A model generated the notes under the pieces. That model did not search any database. It was not told the DNA's origin and saw nothing but the letters and a program-made list of their open reading frames with translations. Shown piece after piece: positions 15,098 to 21,699 of a stretch of DNA of 30,781 bases (position 1 is its first letter; every line of letters starts with the position of its first letter). Position numbers and translations under genes: made by a program. This stretch comes from Bacilli bacterium (GTDB taxonomy: Bacteria > Bacillota_I > Bacilli_A > RF39 > UBA660). Where the stretch lies: NCBI GenBank assembly GCA_900771805.1, contig CAAGPL010000014.1, positions 1 to 30,781 of the forward strand, written 5' to 3'.

Positions 15098-16120
15098 ATG
15101 AAAAATAAAAAATTTAATATAATGCTTTTGCTTTTTACTCTAGCATTGGTTCTTTTTTTTACATTAAAAGATAATTTAAGCGGAGTTATAAAAGAATTAT
15201 CTAATATAAATATTTTTCTTTTTATAATAGCAATATTAGTTTATATGTTATCTTTAGTATTTAAATCTATAAGTTTACATATTTTTATAAAAGAAAACGA
15301 TAAAAATAAAAAATATAAATTTAAAAATACTTTATCATTAACATTAATTGGTCAATTTTTAAATGGTATTACTCCTTTTCAATCAGGTGGTCAACCTTTT
15401 CAAATTTACTTATTAAAAAAAGAGGGTTTTAGAATAAGTGATTCAAGTTGTGCAATGATTAAAGATTTTATGTCATATCAAATAGCACTTATAATAATGG
15501 GAATATTAGCACTTATAATTAATTTAAAATTAAATTTGGTTAGATTAAACTGGCTAATTTTTATAGGATTTATTATTAATATAATAGTTTTGATTTTCCT
15601 TTTTTTATCCGTTTTCGCAAAGAAGTCAGTTATTAAATTAGCAAATAAATTAATCTCTTTATTAGTAAAAATTAGAGTGATAAAAAATGATGATGTTTTA
15701 AGAAAAAAAATAATGGATGGATTAAATAATTTTTATGAAGGTGGTATTGAATTAAAAAATAGTAAAACAAAATTTTTTATATCTATCTTAACTAATATAA
15801 TAAATTTAAGTCTTTTATATATTGTTCCTTTTATTATATTTAAAAGTGCAGACTTTAATGATATTACTATATTAGGTTCCATATCTCTTACAGCATTTGT
15901 TATGTTAATAGGAAATTTCATACCAATACCAGGAGCAACAGGTGGAATTGAGTATGGTTTTATAAGATTTTTTGGTATTTATAATATAAAAAGTGTACTA
16001 CTTTCTAGTTGTATGTTACTTTGGAGATTTATTACATACTTTTTTGGTATGTTAGTTGGTTTTATAGTATTATTTTTGAAAGAAGGGTTTAAGAAAAATG
16101 AGAATAGGACTTTTTACTGA
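15098..16120 (+). CDS. Flippase-like integral membrane protein (LPG synthase transmembrane family, PF03706)
   Basis: A 340-aa polytopic protein with about eight membrane segments, matching the MprF N-terminal / AglD2-type family. The conserved loop GQFLNGITPFQSGGQPFQIY (about 84-103) and the second signature PIPGATGGIEYGF (about 275-287) are present. No aminoacyl-transferase domain follows, so it should not make lysyl-phosphatidylglycerol itself. Members of this group are thought to move or help make membrane lipids. Its last 23 bases overlap the glycosyltransferase start, implying translational coupling and a shared glycolipid role. Confidence 0.85.
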   Translation: MKNKKFNIMLLLFTLALVLFFTLKDNLSGVIKELSNINIFLFIIAILVYMLSLVFKSISLHIFIKENDKNKKYKFKNTLSLTLIGQFLNGITPFQSGGQPFQIYLLKKEGFRISDSSCAMIKDFMSYQIALIIMGILALIINLKLNLVRLNWLIFIGFIINIIVLIFLFLSVFAKKSVIKLANKLISLLVKIRVIKNDDVLRKKIMDGLNNFYEGGIELKNSKTKFFISILTNIINLSLLYIVPFIIFKSADFNDITILGSISLTAFVMLIGNFIPIPGATGGIEYGFIRFFGIYNIKSVLLSSCMLLWRFITYFFGMLVGFIVLFLKEGFKKNENRTFY

Positions 16121-17327
16121 TACATATCCTCCATATATTAATGGAGTATCAACAAGTGTTTTAATGTTAAAACAAGGTTTAGAAAAGTTAGGTCATAAAG
16201 TGTATGTTGTAACTGTAAATAGTGAAAACTTTCATTATAAAAAAGAAGATGATGTTTTAATGATACCGGGTGTTCCAATTGGAATAATGGATTTTAGGAT
16301 GACTAGTCTTTATCCTATTAGAGCACAAAAAATAATAAAGAGTTGGAATCTTGATGTGATTCATACTCATACTGAATTTGGAGTTGGTAGTTTTGCAAGA
16401 TTAATAGCAAAGCAATATAATATTCCACTTGTTCATACATATCATACGATGTATGAAGAATATATATATTACATAACTAAAGGTTATTTTGATGGTGCAT
16501 CTAAAAAATTAGTAGAATATTTAACTTTATTTTTATGTGATAAAACAGTAGAAGAATTAATTGTACCAACAAAAAAAACATATGATTTATTTAAAGAAAA
16601 ATATAAAGTTAAAAGAGATGTTCATATAATACCAAGTGGTATAGATGTTACAAGGTTTTATAAAGAAAATATAGATAAAACTAAACTTGAAGATTTAAAA
16701 AAAGAACTTAATATAAAAAAGGATGACTTTATAATTTTATATGTTGGAAGAATTGCAAAAGAAAAAAATATTGAATTTTTGATTAATAATTTAAAGGATA
16801 TAACAAAAAAAATACCTAAAGCTAAAATGGTAATAGTGGGCGATGGTCCAGATATGAATGATTTAGCACTTTTAGTACATCAAAATAAATTAGATAAAAA
16901 AGTAATATTTACTGGTAAAGTACCATGGAATGATATTCCAAAATATTATCAATTGGCAAATGTTTTTGTAACATCTTCTAAAACTGAGACTCAAGGTTTA
17001 ACTGTAATAGAAGCTATGGCAGCATCTAAAGTAGTTATTGCAATAAAAGATGAAAGCTTCTTACTGGTTATGACTGATAAGCAAGATGGACTTTTTTTTG
17101 AAACAGAAGAAGAATATAAGAATTTGATATATAAAATATATAATGACAAAAAATATGCTGATATAATAGCAAAGCAAGCTAGAATAACAGCTAATCAGTA
17201 TAATCCTGTAGTTTATGCAAAAAGAGTTTTAAAAATATATGAAAGTGTTATAAACAAAGATACAAATGTATTTAAAAAAGTTATTCATAATGTAAGTAAA
17301 GTAATAAAAAGGGATGATAATAAGTGA
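16098..17327 (+). CDS. GT4 glycosyltransferase, probably diacylglycerol glucosyltransferase
   Basis: A 409-aa GT-B enzyme. N-terminal acceptor-side motifs MRIGLFTDTYPPYINGVS (1-18), HTHTEFGVG (89-97) and HTYHTMYEEY (113-122) resemble the alpha-monoglucosyl-diacylglycerol synthases of Acholeplasma and the LafA-type enzymes. The donor side shows VGRIAKEKN (216-224), VGDGP and the EX7E motif TETQGLTVIEAMA (296-308; E297, E305). The predicted reaction is UDP-sugar plus diacylglycerol to glycosyl-diacylglycerol, a membrane lipid and possible lipoteichoic acid anchor; the substrate is inferred. It overlaps the flippase gene by 23 nt and tpiA by 4 nt (GTGA). Confidence 0.85.
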   Translation: MRIGLFTDTYPPYINGVSTSVLMLKQGLEKLGHKVYVVTVNSENFHYKKEDDVLMIPGVPIGIMDFRMTSLYPIRAQKIIKSWNLDVIHTHTEFGVGSFARLIAKQYNIPLVHTYHTMYEEYIYYITKGYFDGASKKLVEYLTLFLCDKTVEELIVPTKKTYDLFKEKYKVKRDVHIIPSGIDVTRFYKENIDKTKLEDLKKELNIKKDDFIILYVGRIAKEKNIEFLINNLKDITKKIPKAKMVIVGDGPDMNDLALLVHQNKLDKKVIFTGKVPWNDIPKYYQLANVFVTSSKTETQGLTVIEAMAASKVVIAIKDESFLLVMTDKQDGLFFETEEEYKNLIYKIYNDKKYADIIAKQARITANQYNPVVYAKRVLKIYESVINKDTNVFKKVIHNVSKVIKRDDNK

Positions 17328-18028
17328 AAACAATAATTTGTAATCATAAAATGTATTTAACATATGATGAAGCTAAAAGATTAAAAGAAGAAATGAGTCT
17401 TATTGATTTATCTAATATTGAATTAATTTTATGTCCTTCTTATTTGAATTTTAATATATTTAAAGATTATAAATTAGGAAGTCAAGATTCATTTTATATT
17501 GATAAGGGACCTTATACTGCGGAAGTATCTTCTTATGATTTATCTTTAAGGGGAATAAAGTATTCAATAGTAGGACACAAAGATAGAAGAAAATATGATG
17601 ATGATAAAGTAATTAATTTAAAGATTAAATCTCTATTAAAAAATTCTATGACTCCTATTTTGTGTATAGGAGAATCAAAATTAGATAAAGAATTAATGAG
17701 AACACCAGAGGTTTTAAAAAAACAACTTGAAAAAGCTTTAAATGGTATTTGCTTAGAAGAATATCAAACAATATATATAGCTTATGAACCAAGTTATCTA
17801 ATAGGATTAGATAATGCATTATCAGTAGATAAAATAATAGATACTTTAGATTATATAAAAAAAATAGTTGATTTTATCGGTATTAAAAATTATAAACTGT
17901 TATATGGTGGTGCAGTAAATTCTAGTAATATAAAAGAATTATTAAGTGACAAAATAGATGGATATTTACTTGGAAAGTCATCTGTTGATATAAATGAACT
18001 AGAAAAAATAATAAAGTGTATAAAATAG
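17324..18028 (+). CDS. tpiA: Divergent triosephosphate isomerase
   Basis: Interconverts dihydroxyacetone phosphate and glyceraldehyde-3-phosphate. Catalytic Asn7/Lys9 (CNHKMY), His85 (VGHKDRR) and Glu155 (AYEP) are all present, as is YGGAVN (194-199). However, the protein is 234 aa rather than about 250. The near-invariant GHSERR is GHKDRR, so the conserved Glu97 equivalent is Asp. The loop-6 hinge reads PSYLIGLDN instead of PVWAIGTGK, and loop 7 has Ala where the usual YGGS Ser sits. It starts at GTG overlapping the upstream TGA. It is probably an active but fast-evolving TIM. Confidence 0.85.
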   Translation: MKTIICNHKMYLTYDEAKRLKEEMSLIDLSNIELILCPSYLNFNIFKDYKLGSQDSFYIDKGPYTAEVSSYDLSLRGIKYSIVGHKDRRKYDDDKVINLKIKSLLKNSMTPILCIGESKLDKELMRTPEVLKKQLEKALNGICLEEYQTIYIAYEPSYLIGLDNALSVDKIIDTLDYIKKIVDFIGIKNYKLLYGGAVNSSNIKELLSDKIDGYLLGKSSVDINELEKIIKCIK

Positions 18029-18031
18029 TGT

Positions 18032-18049
18032 AAACAGATGCTGTTTTTG
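18032..18049 (+). terminator. Short intrinsic terminator after tpiA
   Basis: AAACAG (18032-18037), ATG loop, CTGTTT (18041-18046), two more Ts. The stem is short with a 3-base loop, so it is a moderate candidate. Confidence 0.5.
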
Positions 18050-18061
18050 ACAATTTTCTCT

Positions 18062-18090
18062 TTTCATATAAAGTATAATTGTGGTATGCT
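18062..18090 (+). promoter_or_regulatory. Candidate promoter(s) of the 126-aa gene
   Basis: TTTCAT (18062-18067), 17 bases, TATGCT (18085-18090) with extended TG. A perfect TATAAT also lies at 18074-18079 and a perfect TTGACA at 18047-18052, but they are 21 bases apart, too far for an ordinary sigma-A site. Confidence 0.35.
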
Positions 18091-18129
18091 AAAATTAAGT
18101 TAGTTAATAAAGTAAAGGAGGAAGGTTAT

Positions 18130-18510
18130 ATGTCGTCTCAAGATAATGTTATTGTGTTTCCAGAAAAACAAGTACCAACTTTTACGAGCAGATTAATTGA
18201 TTCTCTTTTGGATATAAGACTTACTTTAAGTGTTAAAAGGTTAACTAGCGAGTATATTAACAGGCAGGAATTAAAGAAAGTTTTGGATGATGCAAAACAA
18301 AGAGCTGAAGATATTAAAATTAATGAAGAGATAGATAAACTATTTGATTCTTATTTTACTAAGAAAGATAATCTATTATCAATTGATGATATGGAAAGAA
18401 AAATAGATGAGTTTAAAGGTGAATCTAACAATAGCACTGTGGGAAGGTCTTATGTAAAGACTAGTTTCCCTTTTAATTCTAGTTCATATGATAATGATAA
18501 AGCAGCTTAA
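18130..18510 (+). CDS. Conserved-looking hypothetical protein upstream of spo0A (126 aa)
   Basis: I do not recognise this gene. ATG at 18130 sits four bases after GGAGGAAGG, a very strong SD; the upstream in-frame extension contains promoter DNA and is rejected. The product is soluble and mostly helical: a short N-terminal VIVFPEKQVPTFTSRLIDS, an amphipathic stretch (about 30-100) rich in Lys/Glu/Asp, and a Ser/Asn-rich disordered tail. No membrane segment or Cys motif is seen. It is separated from spo0A by a terminator and a 0A box, so the two need not be co-transcribed. Confidence 0.6.
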   Translation: MSSQDNVIVFPEKQVPTFTSRLIDSLLDIRLTLSVKRLTSEYINRQELKKVLDDAKQRAEDIKINEEIDKLFDSYFTKKDNLLSIDDMERKIDEFKGESNNSTVGRSYVKTSFPFNSSSYDNDKAA

Positions 18511-18544
18511 ATAAGTTATAAACGTAGTATAAAAATATTTTTTA

Positions 18545-18569
18545 GGATGTAGTATTACATTCTTTTTTT
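18545..18569 (+). terminator. Intrinsic terminator upstream of spo0A
   Basis: GGATGTA (18545-18551), loop GTAT, TACATTC (18556-18562; one G-T pair), followed by a T7 run. Confidence 0.7.
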
Positions 18570-18581
18570 ATTTTTTTATTC

Positions 18582-18588
18582 TTCGACA
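18582..18588 (-). promoter_or_regulatory. 0A box upstream of spo0A
   Basis: TTCGACA on the plus strand is TGTCGAA on the minus strand, the Bacillus Spo0A-binding consensus. It lies 68 bases upstream of the spo0A ATG, suggesting autoregulation as in other spore formers. Confidence 0.6.
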
Positions 18589-18655
18589 ATGTTTGATAAA
18601 TTAATTGAAAATAATGTAATACAATACTAAGTAGTTAAACAAGGAGGAAAGTGTT

Positions 18656-19435
18656 ATGGAAGAAAAACAAATAAGAATGATGATAGTAGATGATAATGAA
18701 GGATTAATTGAGATGCTTAAAGATTATTTTTCTGATCATGAGAAAATAAAAATAGTAAAAGAAGCTAATAATGGTCTTGATGCTGTTAATAAGATTTTAG
18801 AAAATGATAAGGATTTTGATGTTTTGTTACTAGATTTAATAATGCCTAAGAAAGATGGAATATATGTTTTAGAAGAACTTAAGAAAAATGGAATTGATAA
18901 GCCTATTATTATTGGAACTTCTTTTAATGCGGATGAAACAATAGCGCGTGTATCTAAGTATGGTCCTAAGCATTTTATTTTAAAACCATTTGATATGAGT
19001 GATTTAGAAAATAAAATTTTAGATGCAGTTAATTTTAAGGGAGATGGTAGTAAACTAAATTTATATCATAATAATTTAGAAATATCAGTTACAAAATTAT
19101 TACATGATTTAGGTGTACCATCTCATATAAAAGGATATCAATACATAAGAGAAGGTGTAATTTTGATGTATGAAAAACCAGATATAGTAGGTGCTATAAC
19201 TAAAGAGTTATACCCTGAAATAGCTAATCGTTTTGATACAACAGTATCTAGAGTAGAAAGAGCAATAAGACATGCAATTGAAGTTAGTTGGAATAGAGGT
19301 GATATAGATTTAATGGAAGAAATCTTTGGTCATAGTGTTGATTATGATAGAGCAAAACCAACTAATAGTGAATTTATAGTAACTGTATCTGATAAGTTAA
19401 GATTAGAGTTTAATAAAGCAAAAAAGGTAAGCTAG
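18656..19435 (+). CDS. spo0A: Stage 0 sporulation transcription factor Spo0A
   Basis: Response regulator that commits cells to sporulation when phosphorylated. The receiver domain (about 6-122) has the acidic pair D12/D13, phospho-acceptor D60 (LLLDLIMP) and K110 (FILKPFD). The Spo0A-specific C-terminal DNA-binding domain (about 142-255) carries the diagnostic recognition helix DTTVSRVERAIRHAIEVSW (about 194-212) and NRGDIDLMEEIFG. Length 259 aa is close to B. subtilis (267). SD AAGGAGG is six bases before the ATG. No sporulation genes such as spoIVB adjoin it, unlike the usual Bacillus/Clostridium neighbourhood. The gene implies a spore-forming or recently asporogenous lineage. Confidence 0.96.
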   Translation: MEEKQIRMMIVDDNEGLIEMLKDYFSDHEKIKIVKEANNGLDAVNKILENDKDFDVLLLDLIMPKKDGIYVLEELKKNGIDKPIIIGTSFNADETIARVSKYGPKHFILKPFDMSDLENKILDAVNFKGDGSKLNLYHNNLEISVTKLLHDLGVPSHIKGYQYIREGVILMYEKPDIVGAITKELYPEIANRFDTTVSRVERAIRHAIEVSWNRGDIDLMEEIFGHSVDYDRAKPTNSEFIVTVSDKLRLEFNKAKKVS

Positions 19436-19483
19436 TTATTAAACTTTTTTTAATATATTTTAATAATTATTTTAATAAATAAG

Positions 19484-19492
19484 TGTTATAAT
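19484..19492 (+). promoter_or_regulatory. Extended -10 promoter of the Bax-inhibitor-like gene
   Basis: TGTTATAAT (19484-19492), 20 bases before the ATG at 19512; AGGAGG follows at 19499-19504. No clear -35. Confidence 0.5.
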
Positions 19493-19511
19493 TAATTTAG
19501 GAGGAATTAGT

Positions 19512-20189
19512 ATGGTAATAAAAAATAAAAATGAAAATGGAATATCTAGATTTTTTACAAAGGTATATTTATGGATGTTTATAGGTTTGTTATTATCTTC
19601 TATAAGTGCATATTTTACATTTGTTAATCCAGCAATGAATTCATTTGTATATAGTTCTTTTGGACTTATCTTAACAATAGAGTTAATTGTTGTAATAACG
19701 TTTTCTCTATTAAGAAGAAAAGTATCACCTATGGGTGCTAAAATAATGTTTATTGTATATTCTATTATAAGTGGTCTTACATTGTCATCTATATTTATTG
19801 TTTATAAATTAAGTAGTATAATGGTTGTATTTTTATCAGCAGCTATTATGTTTGGTTTATTAGCATTATATGGATACTTTACTAATCAAGATTTAACTTC
19901 ATTTGGCAAATTACTTATGTTTGGTTTATTAGCAGTTATAATTATGTCTATAATAAATATTTTTGTTACAAGCCAATCATTTGATATTACAATTTCTATA
20001 ATATCAATAATAATATTTTTAGGTCTTACTGCATGGGATATGCAAAATCTTAAAAGAATATATTATTATTATGAAAATGATAGTGTTGCTTTGGATAAAT
20101 CAGCAATATATGGAGCACTTGATTTATATTTAGATTTTATTAATATTTTTCTTGATTTGTTAAGACTATTTGGTAAAAGTAGAGATTAA
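19512..20189 (+). CDS. Bax inhibitor-1 (YetJ/YccA-type) family membrane protein
   Basis: A 225-aa protein with seven predicted membrane segments from about residue 15 to 220. Members of this family include B. subtilis YetJ, a pH-sensitive calcium leak channel, and YccA, an inhibitor of the FtsH protease. The conserved acidic gating residues fit TAWDMQNLKRI (about 178-188) and LDLYLDFINIFLDLLRLFG (about 203-221). Whether it conducts ions or modulates a protease here is unknown. It has its own promoter and terminator. Confidence 0.88.
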   Translation: MVIKNKNENGISRFFTKVYLWMFIGLLLSSISAYFTFVNPAMNSFVYSSFGLILTIELIVVITFSLLRRKVSPMGAKIMFIVYSIISGLTLSSIFIVYKLSSIMVVFLSAAIMFGLLALYGYFTNQDLTSFGKLLMFGLLAVIIMSIINIFVTSQSFDITISIISIIIFLGLTAWDMQNLKRIYYYYENDSVALDKSAIYGALDLYLDFINIFLDLLRLFGKSRD

Positions 20190-20214
20190 AACAACATTTA
20201 TATGTTGTTTTTTT
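20188..20214 (+). terminator. Intrinsic terminator after the Bax-inhibitor-like gene
   Basis: AAAACAACAT (20188-20197), loop TTAT, ATGTTGTTTT (20202-20211), more Ts. Confidence 0.85.
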
Positions 20215-20224
20215 AATAATTATA

Positions 20225-20253
20225 GTGAAAAAACAAATAAATTATGTTATACT
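20225..20253 (+). promoter_or_regulatory. Sortase gene promoter
   Basis: GTGAAA (20225-20230), 17 bases, TATACT (20248-20253) preceded by TG one base upstream. Confidence 0.5.
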
Positions 20254-20292
20254 TTTTTATAGAATAAAAAGAAAAGAAAGGGGATTTTTATT

Positions 20293-21396
20293 GTGGTTAA
20301 AAAAGATAATAACAATGCTCTTTCTAGTGATTTAGACTTACTTAATGTTATAAATACAAGCTATTTAACATTAGAAGACATTGCATGGTTAAAAAAGAAA
20401 AGATGGTTTAAGAGGTTTTTAAAGATATATTCAAAAGAATTAAAGAAAAGATATAAAGGTAAACCACTAATAAAAAAAGATATTAAACCTAAAGAAGAAG
20501 ATATAGAAATACTTGATTTTACTAAAACAATTAATATACCTAAAAAAGAAGTAATAGAAATACTTGATTTTACTAAAACTATAGATATAACAGATGTTAA
20601 GGATATAACAGAAGCTAGCAATATAGCAAAAAGAAAAATAAAAAGAGAAAAAGCAATATGGAGTTTTATAATTACAATTTCATCATTTGTTCTTATAATA
20701 TTACTTGTAATATTAGTAAACTGGATTTTGGAAAATATGAAAACAGATGATGTATTAGAAGAAATATATGAAGTATCAGATGTAAAAGAAGTTAAAACAA
20801 CAACTACATCTTTATATGATAAGTATGGTAATATGAGTATACTAGAAGTTAATTTTGATAATTTAAAAAAGATAAATCCTGATACTGTAGGTTGGATAAA
20901 AGTTAATGGTACCAAAATAAACTATCCTTTTGTACATACTAATGATAATGAGTATTATCTAAAACATACTTTTGATAAAACTAGTAATAAAAAAGGATGG
21001 GTATTTCTAGATTTTAGAAATGATATAGAAAATTTAAGTAAGAACACAATTTTATATGCTCATGGACTTGTTAATAATCAAATGTTTGGATCTATGAGAA
21101 GTGTAATAAAACCATCTTGGTATAACAATAAAAATAATCATATAATAACAGTTGCAACACCTAGTGGTACTAGACATTTTAAGGTTTTTTCAAGTTACAC
21201 AATTTTGCCTGAAAGTTATTATATAACAACTAATTTTAAAACAGATGATGAATTTAAAATATTTCTAGATACTATAAAACAAAGAAGTGTATATAATTAT
21301 GGTGTAGATATTAATATAAACGATAAAATACTTACTCTTTCATCATGTTATGATAATGAAAAAAGAATGGTATTACATGCAAAATTAATAGATTAA
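20293..21396 (+). CDS. srtB: Class B sortase with a long cytoplasmic extension
   Basis: A membrane transpeptidase that cleaves NPxTx-type signals and joins proteins to peptidoglycan. Residues 1-120 are a charged cytoplasmic region, 122-144 one membrane segment, and 185-367 the sortase barrel. The catalytic triad is H257 (LYAHG), C352 (LSSCYD) and R358 (EKRMVLHA). The N-terminal region contains a 17-residue tandem repeat with IEILDFTKTI at 71-80 and 88-97; its DNA copies are identical over 26 bases. Typical SrtB proteins (about 240 aa) lack such an extension. The start is GTG at 20293 after AAAGGGG. The two downstream genes encode proteins with matching sorting signals, so it is their likely anchoring enzyme. 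Confidence 0.9.
   Translation: MVKKDNNNALSSDLDLLNVINTSYLTLEDIAWLKKKRWFKRFLKIYSKELKKRYKGKPLIKKDIKPKEEDIEILDFTKTINIPKKEVIEILDFTKTIDITDVKDITEASNIAKRKIKREKAIWSFIITISSFVLIILLVILVNWILENMKTDDVLEEIYEVSDVKEVKTTTTSLYDKYGNMSILEVNFDNLKKINPDTVGWIKVNGTKINYPFVHTNDNEYYLKHTFDKTSNKKGWVFLDFRNDIENLSKNTILYAHGLVNNQMFGSMRSVIKPSWYNNKNNHIITVATPSGTRHFKVFSSYTILPESYYITTNFKTDDEFKIFLDTIKQRSVYNYGVDININDKILTLSSCYDNEKRMVLHAKLID
20503..20579 (+). repeat. Tandem duplication inside the sortase gene
   Basis: A 26-base sequence beginning ATAGAAATACTTG occurs identically at 20503-20528 and 20554-20579, a 51-base period that keeps the reading frame (17 codons). Confidence 0.85.
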
Positions 21397-21397
21397 T

Positions 21398-21425
21398 AAA
21401 AGATGAATATGTTAGTTCATCTTTT
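21398..21425 (+). terminator. Intrinsic terminator after the sortase gene
   Basis: AAAAGATGAA (21398-21407), 8-base loop, TTCATCTTTT (21416-21425). The stem is long and perfect with a short U-tract. Confidence 0.75.
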
Positions 21426-21557
21426 ACTTTGGAAAAATGTGGTTGAAAAGATAAAAATCATGTGATGAATAACTTATAAAAATCAATAAAATAATTGTAT
21501 AGATAAAACGTATAATTGTATACAAAATTTCTTTTGATATTTACCATTCTGATTGCT

Positions 21558-21603
21558 ACATTTTGACAAAAATTCGACAATTTTTTCCACATTTTGACAA
21601 AAA
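21558..21603 (+). repeat. Phased TTGACAA / TTCGACAA box array
   Basis: Boxes start at 21563 (TTGACAA), 21573 (TTCGACAA) and 21594 (TTGACAA), spaced 10 and 21 bases, about one and two helical turns. The central one is the reverse complement of TTGTCGAA, a 0A box. The outer two differ by one base from the same consensus. Confidence 0.55.
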
Positions 21604-21606
21604 AAC

Positions 21607-21636
21607 TTGACTGGGGGGGGTAAGTGATATTATAAA
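21607..21636 (+). promoter_or_regulatory. Promoter with a G8 homopolymer in its spacer
   Basis: TTGACT (21607-21612) is followed directly by eight Gs (21613-21620). The -10 is TATAAA (21631-21636, spacer 18) or TATTAT (21628-21633, spacer 15). A G8 run is out of keeping with the surrounding AT-rich DNA and could change length by slippage, altering promoter strength. Confidence 0.55.
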
Positions 21637-21699
21637 CATGTAGAATAACGAGCAGTATTAGTTATCCACAAATATAAAAAGTATGGGTAGGTAGTGCTT

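Larger units (their letters stand above)
21426..21699 (+). promoter_or_regulatory. Complex control region of the C1 protease operon
   Basis: No gene is seen here. The region holds a direct repeat ATAATTGTATA (21491-21501, 21512-21522; 21-base period), a palindrome TTGTATACAA (21516-21525), a 15-base direct repeat ACATTTTGACAAAAA (21558-21572, 21589-21603) with a 0A-like TTCGACAA (21573-21580) between its copies, a promoter with a G8 spacer tract, and TTATCCACA, an exact DnaA-box match, at 21662-21670. It feeds the two surface-protein genes. Confidence 0.55.

Noticed and set aside
15098..16120. MprF lysyl-phosphatidylglycerol synthase
   Set aside because: Only the membrane flippase-like part is present; the soluble aminoacyl-transferase domain of MprF is missing.
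16118..17327. Possible Mycoplasma-type code (TGA as Trp) given the AT-rich, Mollicutes-like composition
   Set aside because: TGA terminates the flippase gene (16118-16120) and the glycosyltransferase gene (17325-17327) at the expected family ends, and Trp is encoded by TGG throughout. Standard bacterial code applies.
18047..18079. Perfect TTGACA and TATAAT as a consensus promoter
   Set aside because: They are separated by 21 bases, outside the usable 16-19 range, so they are unlikely to act together; TATGCT with extended TG was kept as a weak alternative.
21491..21603. CRISPR-like repeat array
   Set aside because: The repeats are short (11 and 15 bases), occur only twice each, and have no regular unique spacers or cas genes nearby.
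21558..21670. Replication origin
   Set aside because: Only one exact DnaA box, no dnaA/dnaN/gidA nearby, and no cluster of boxes or clear unwinding element distinct from the general AT-richness.
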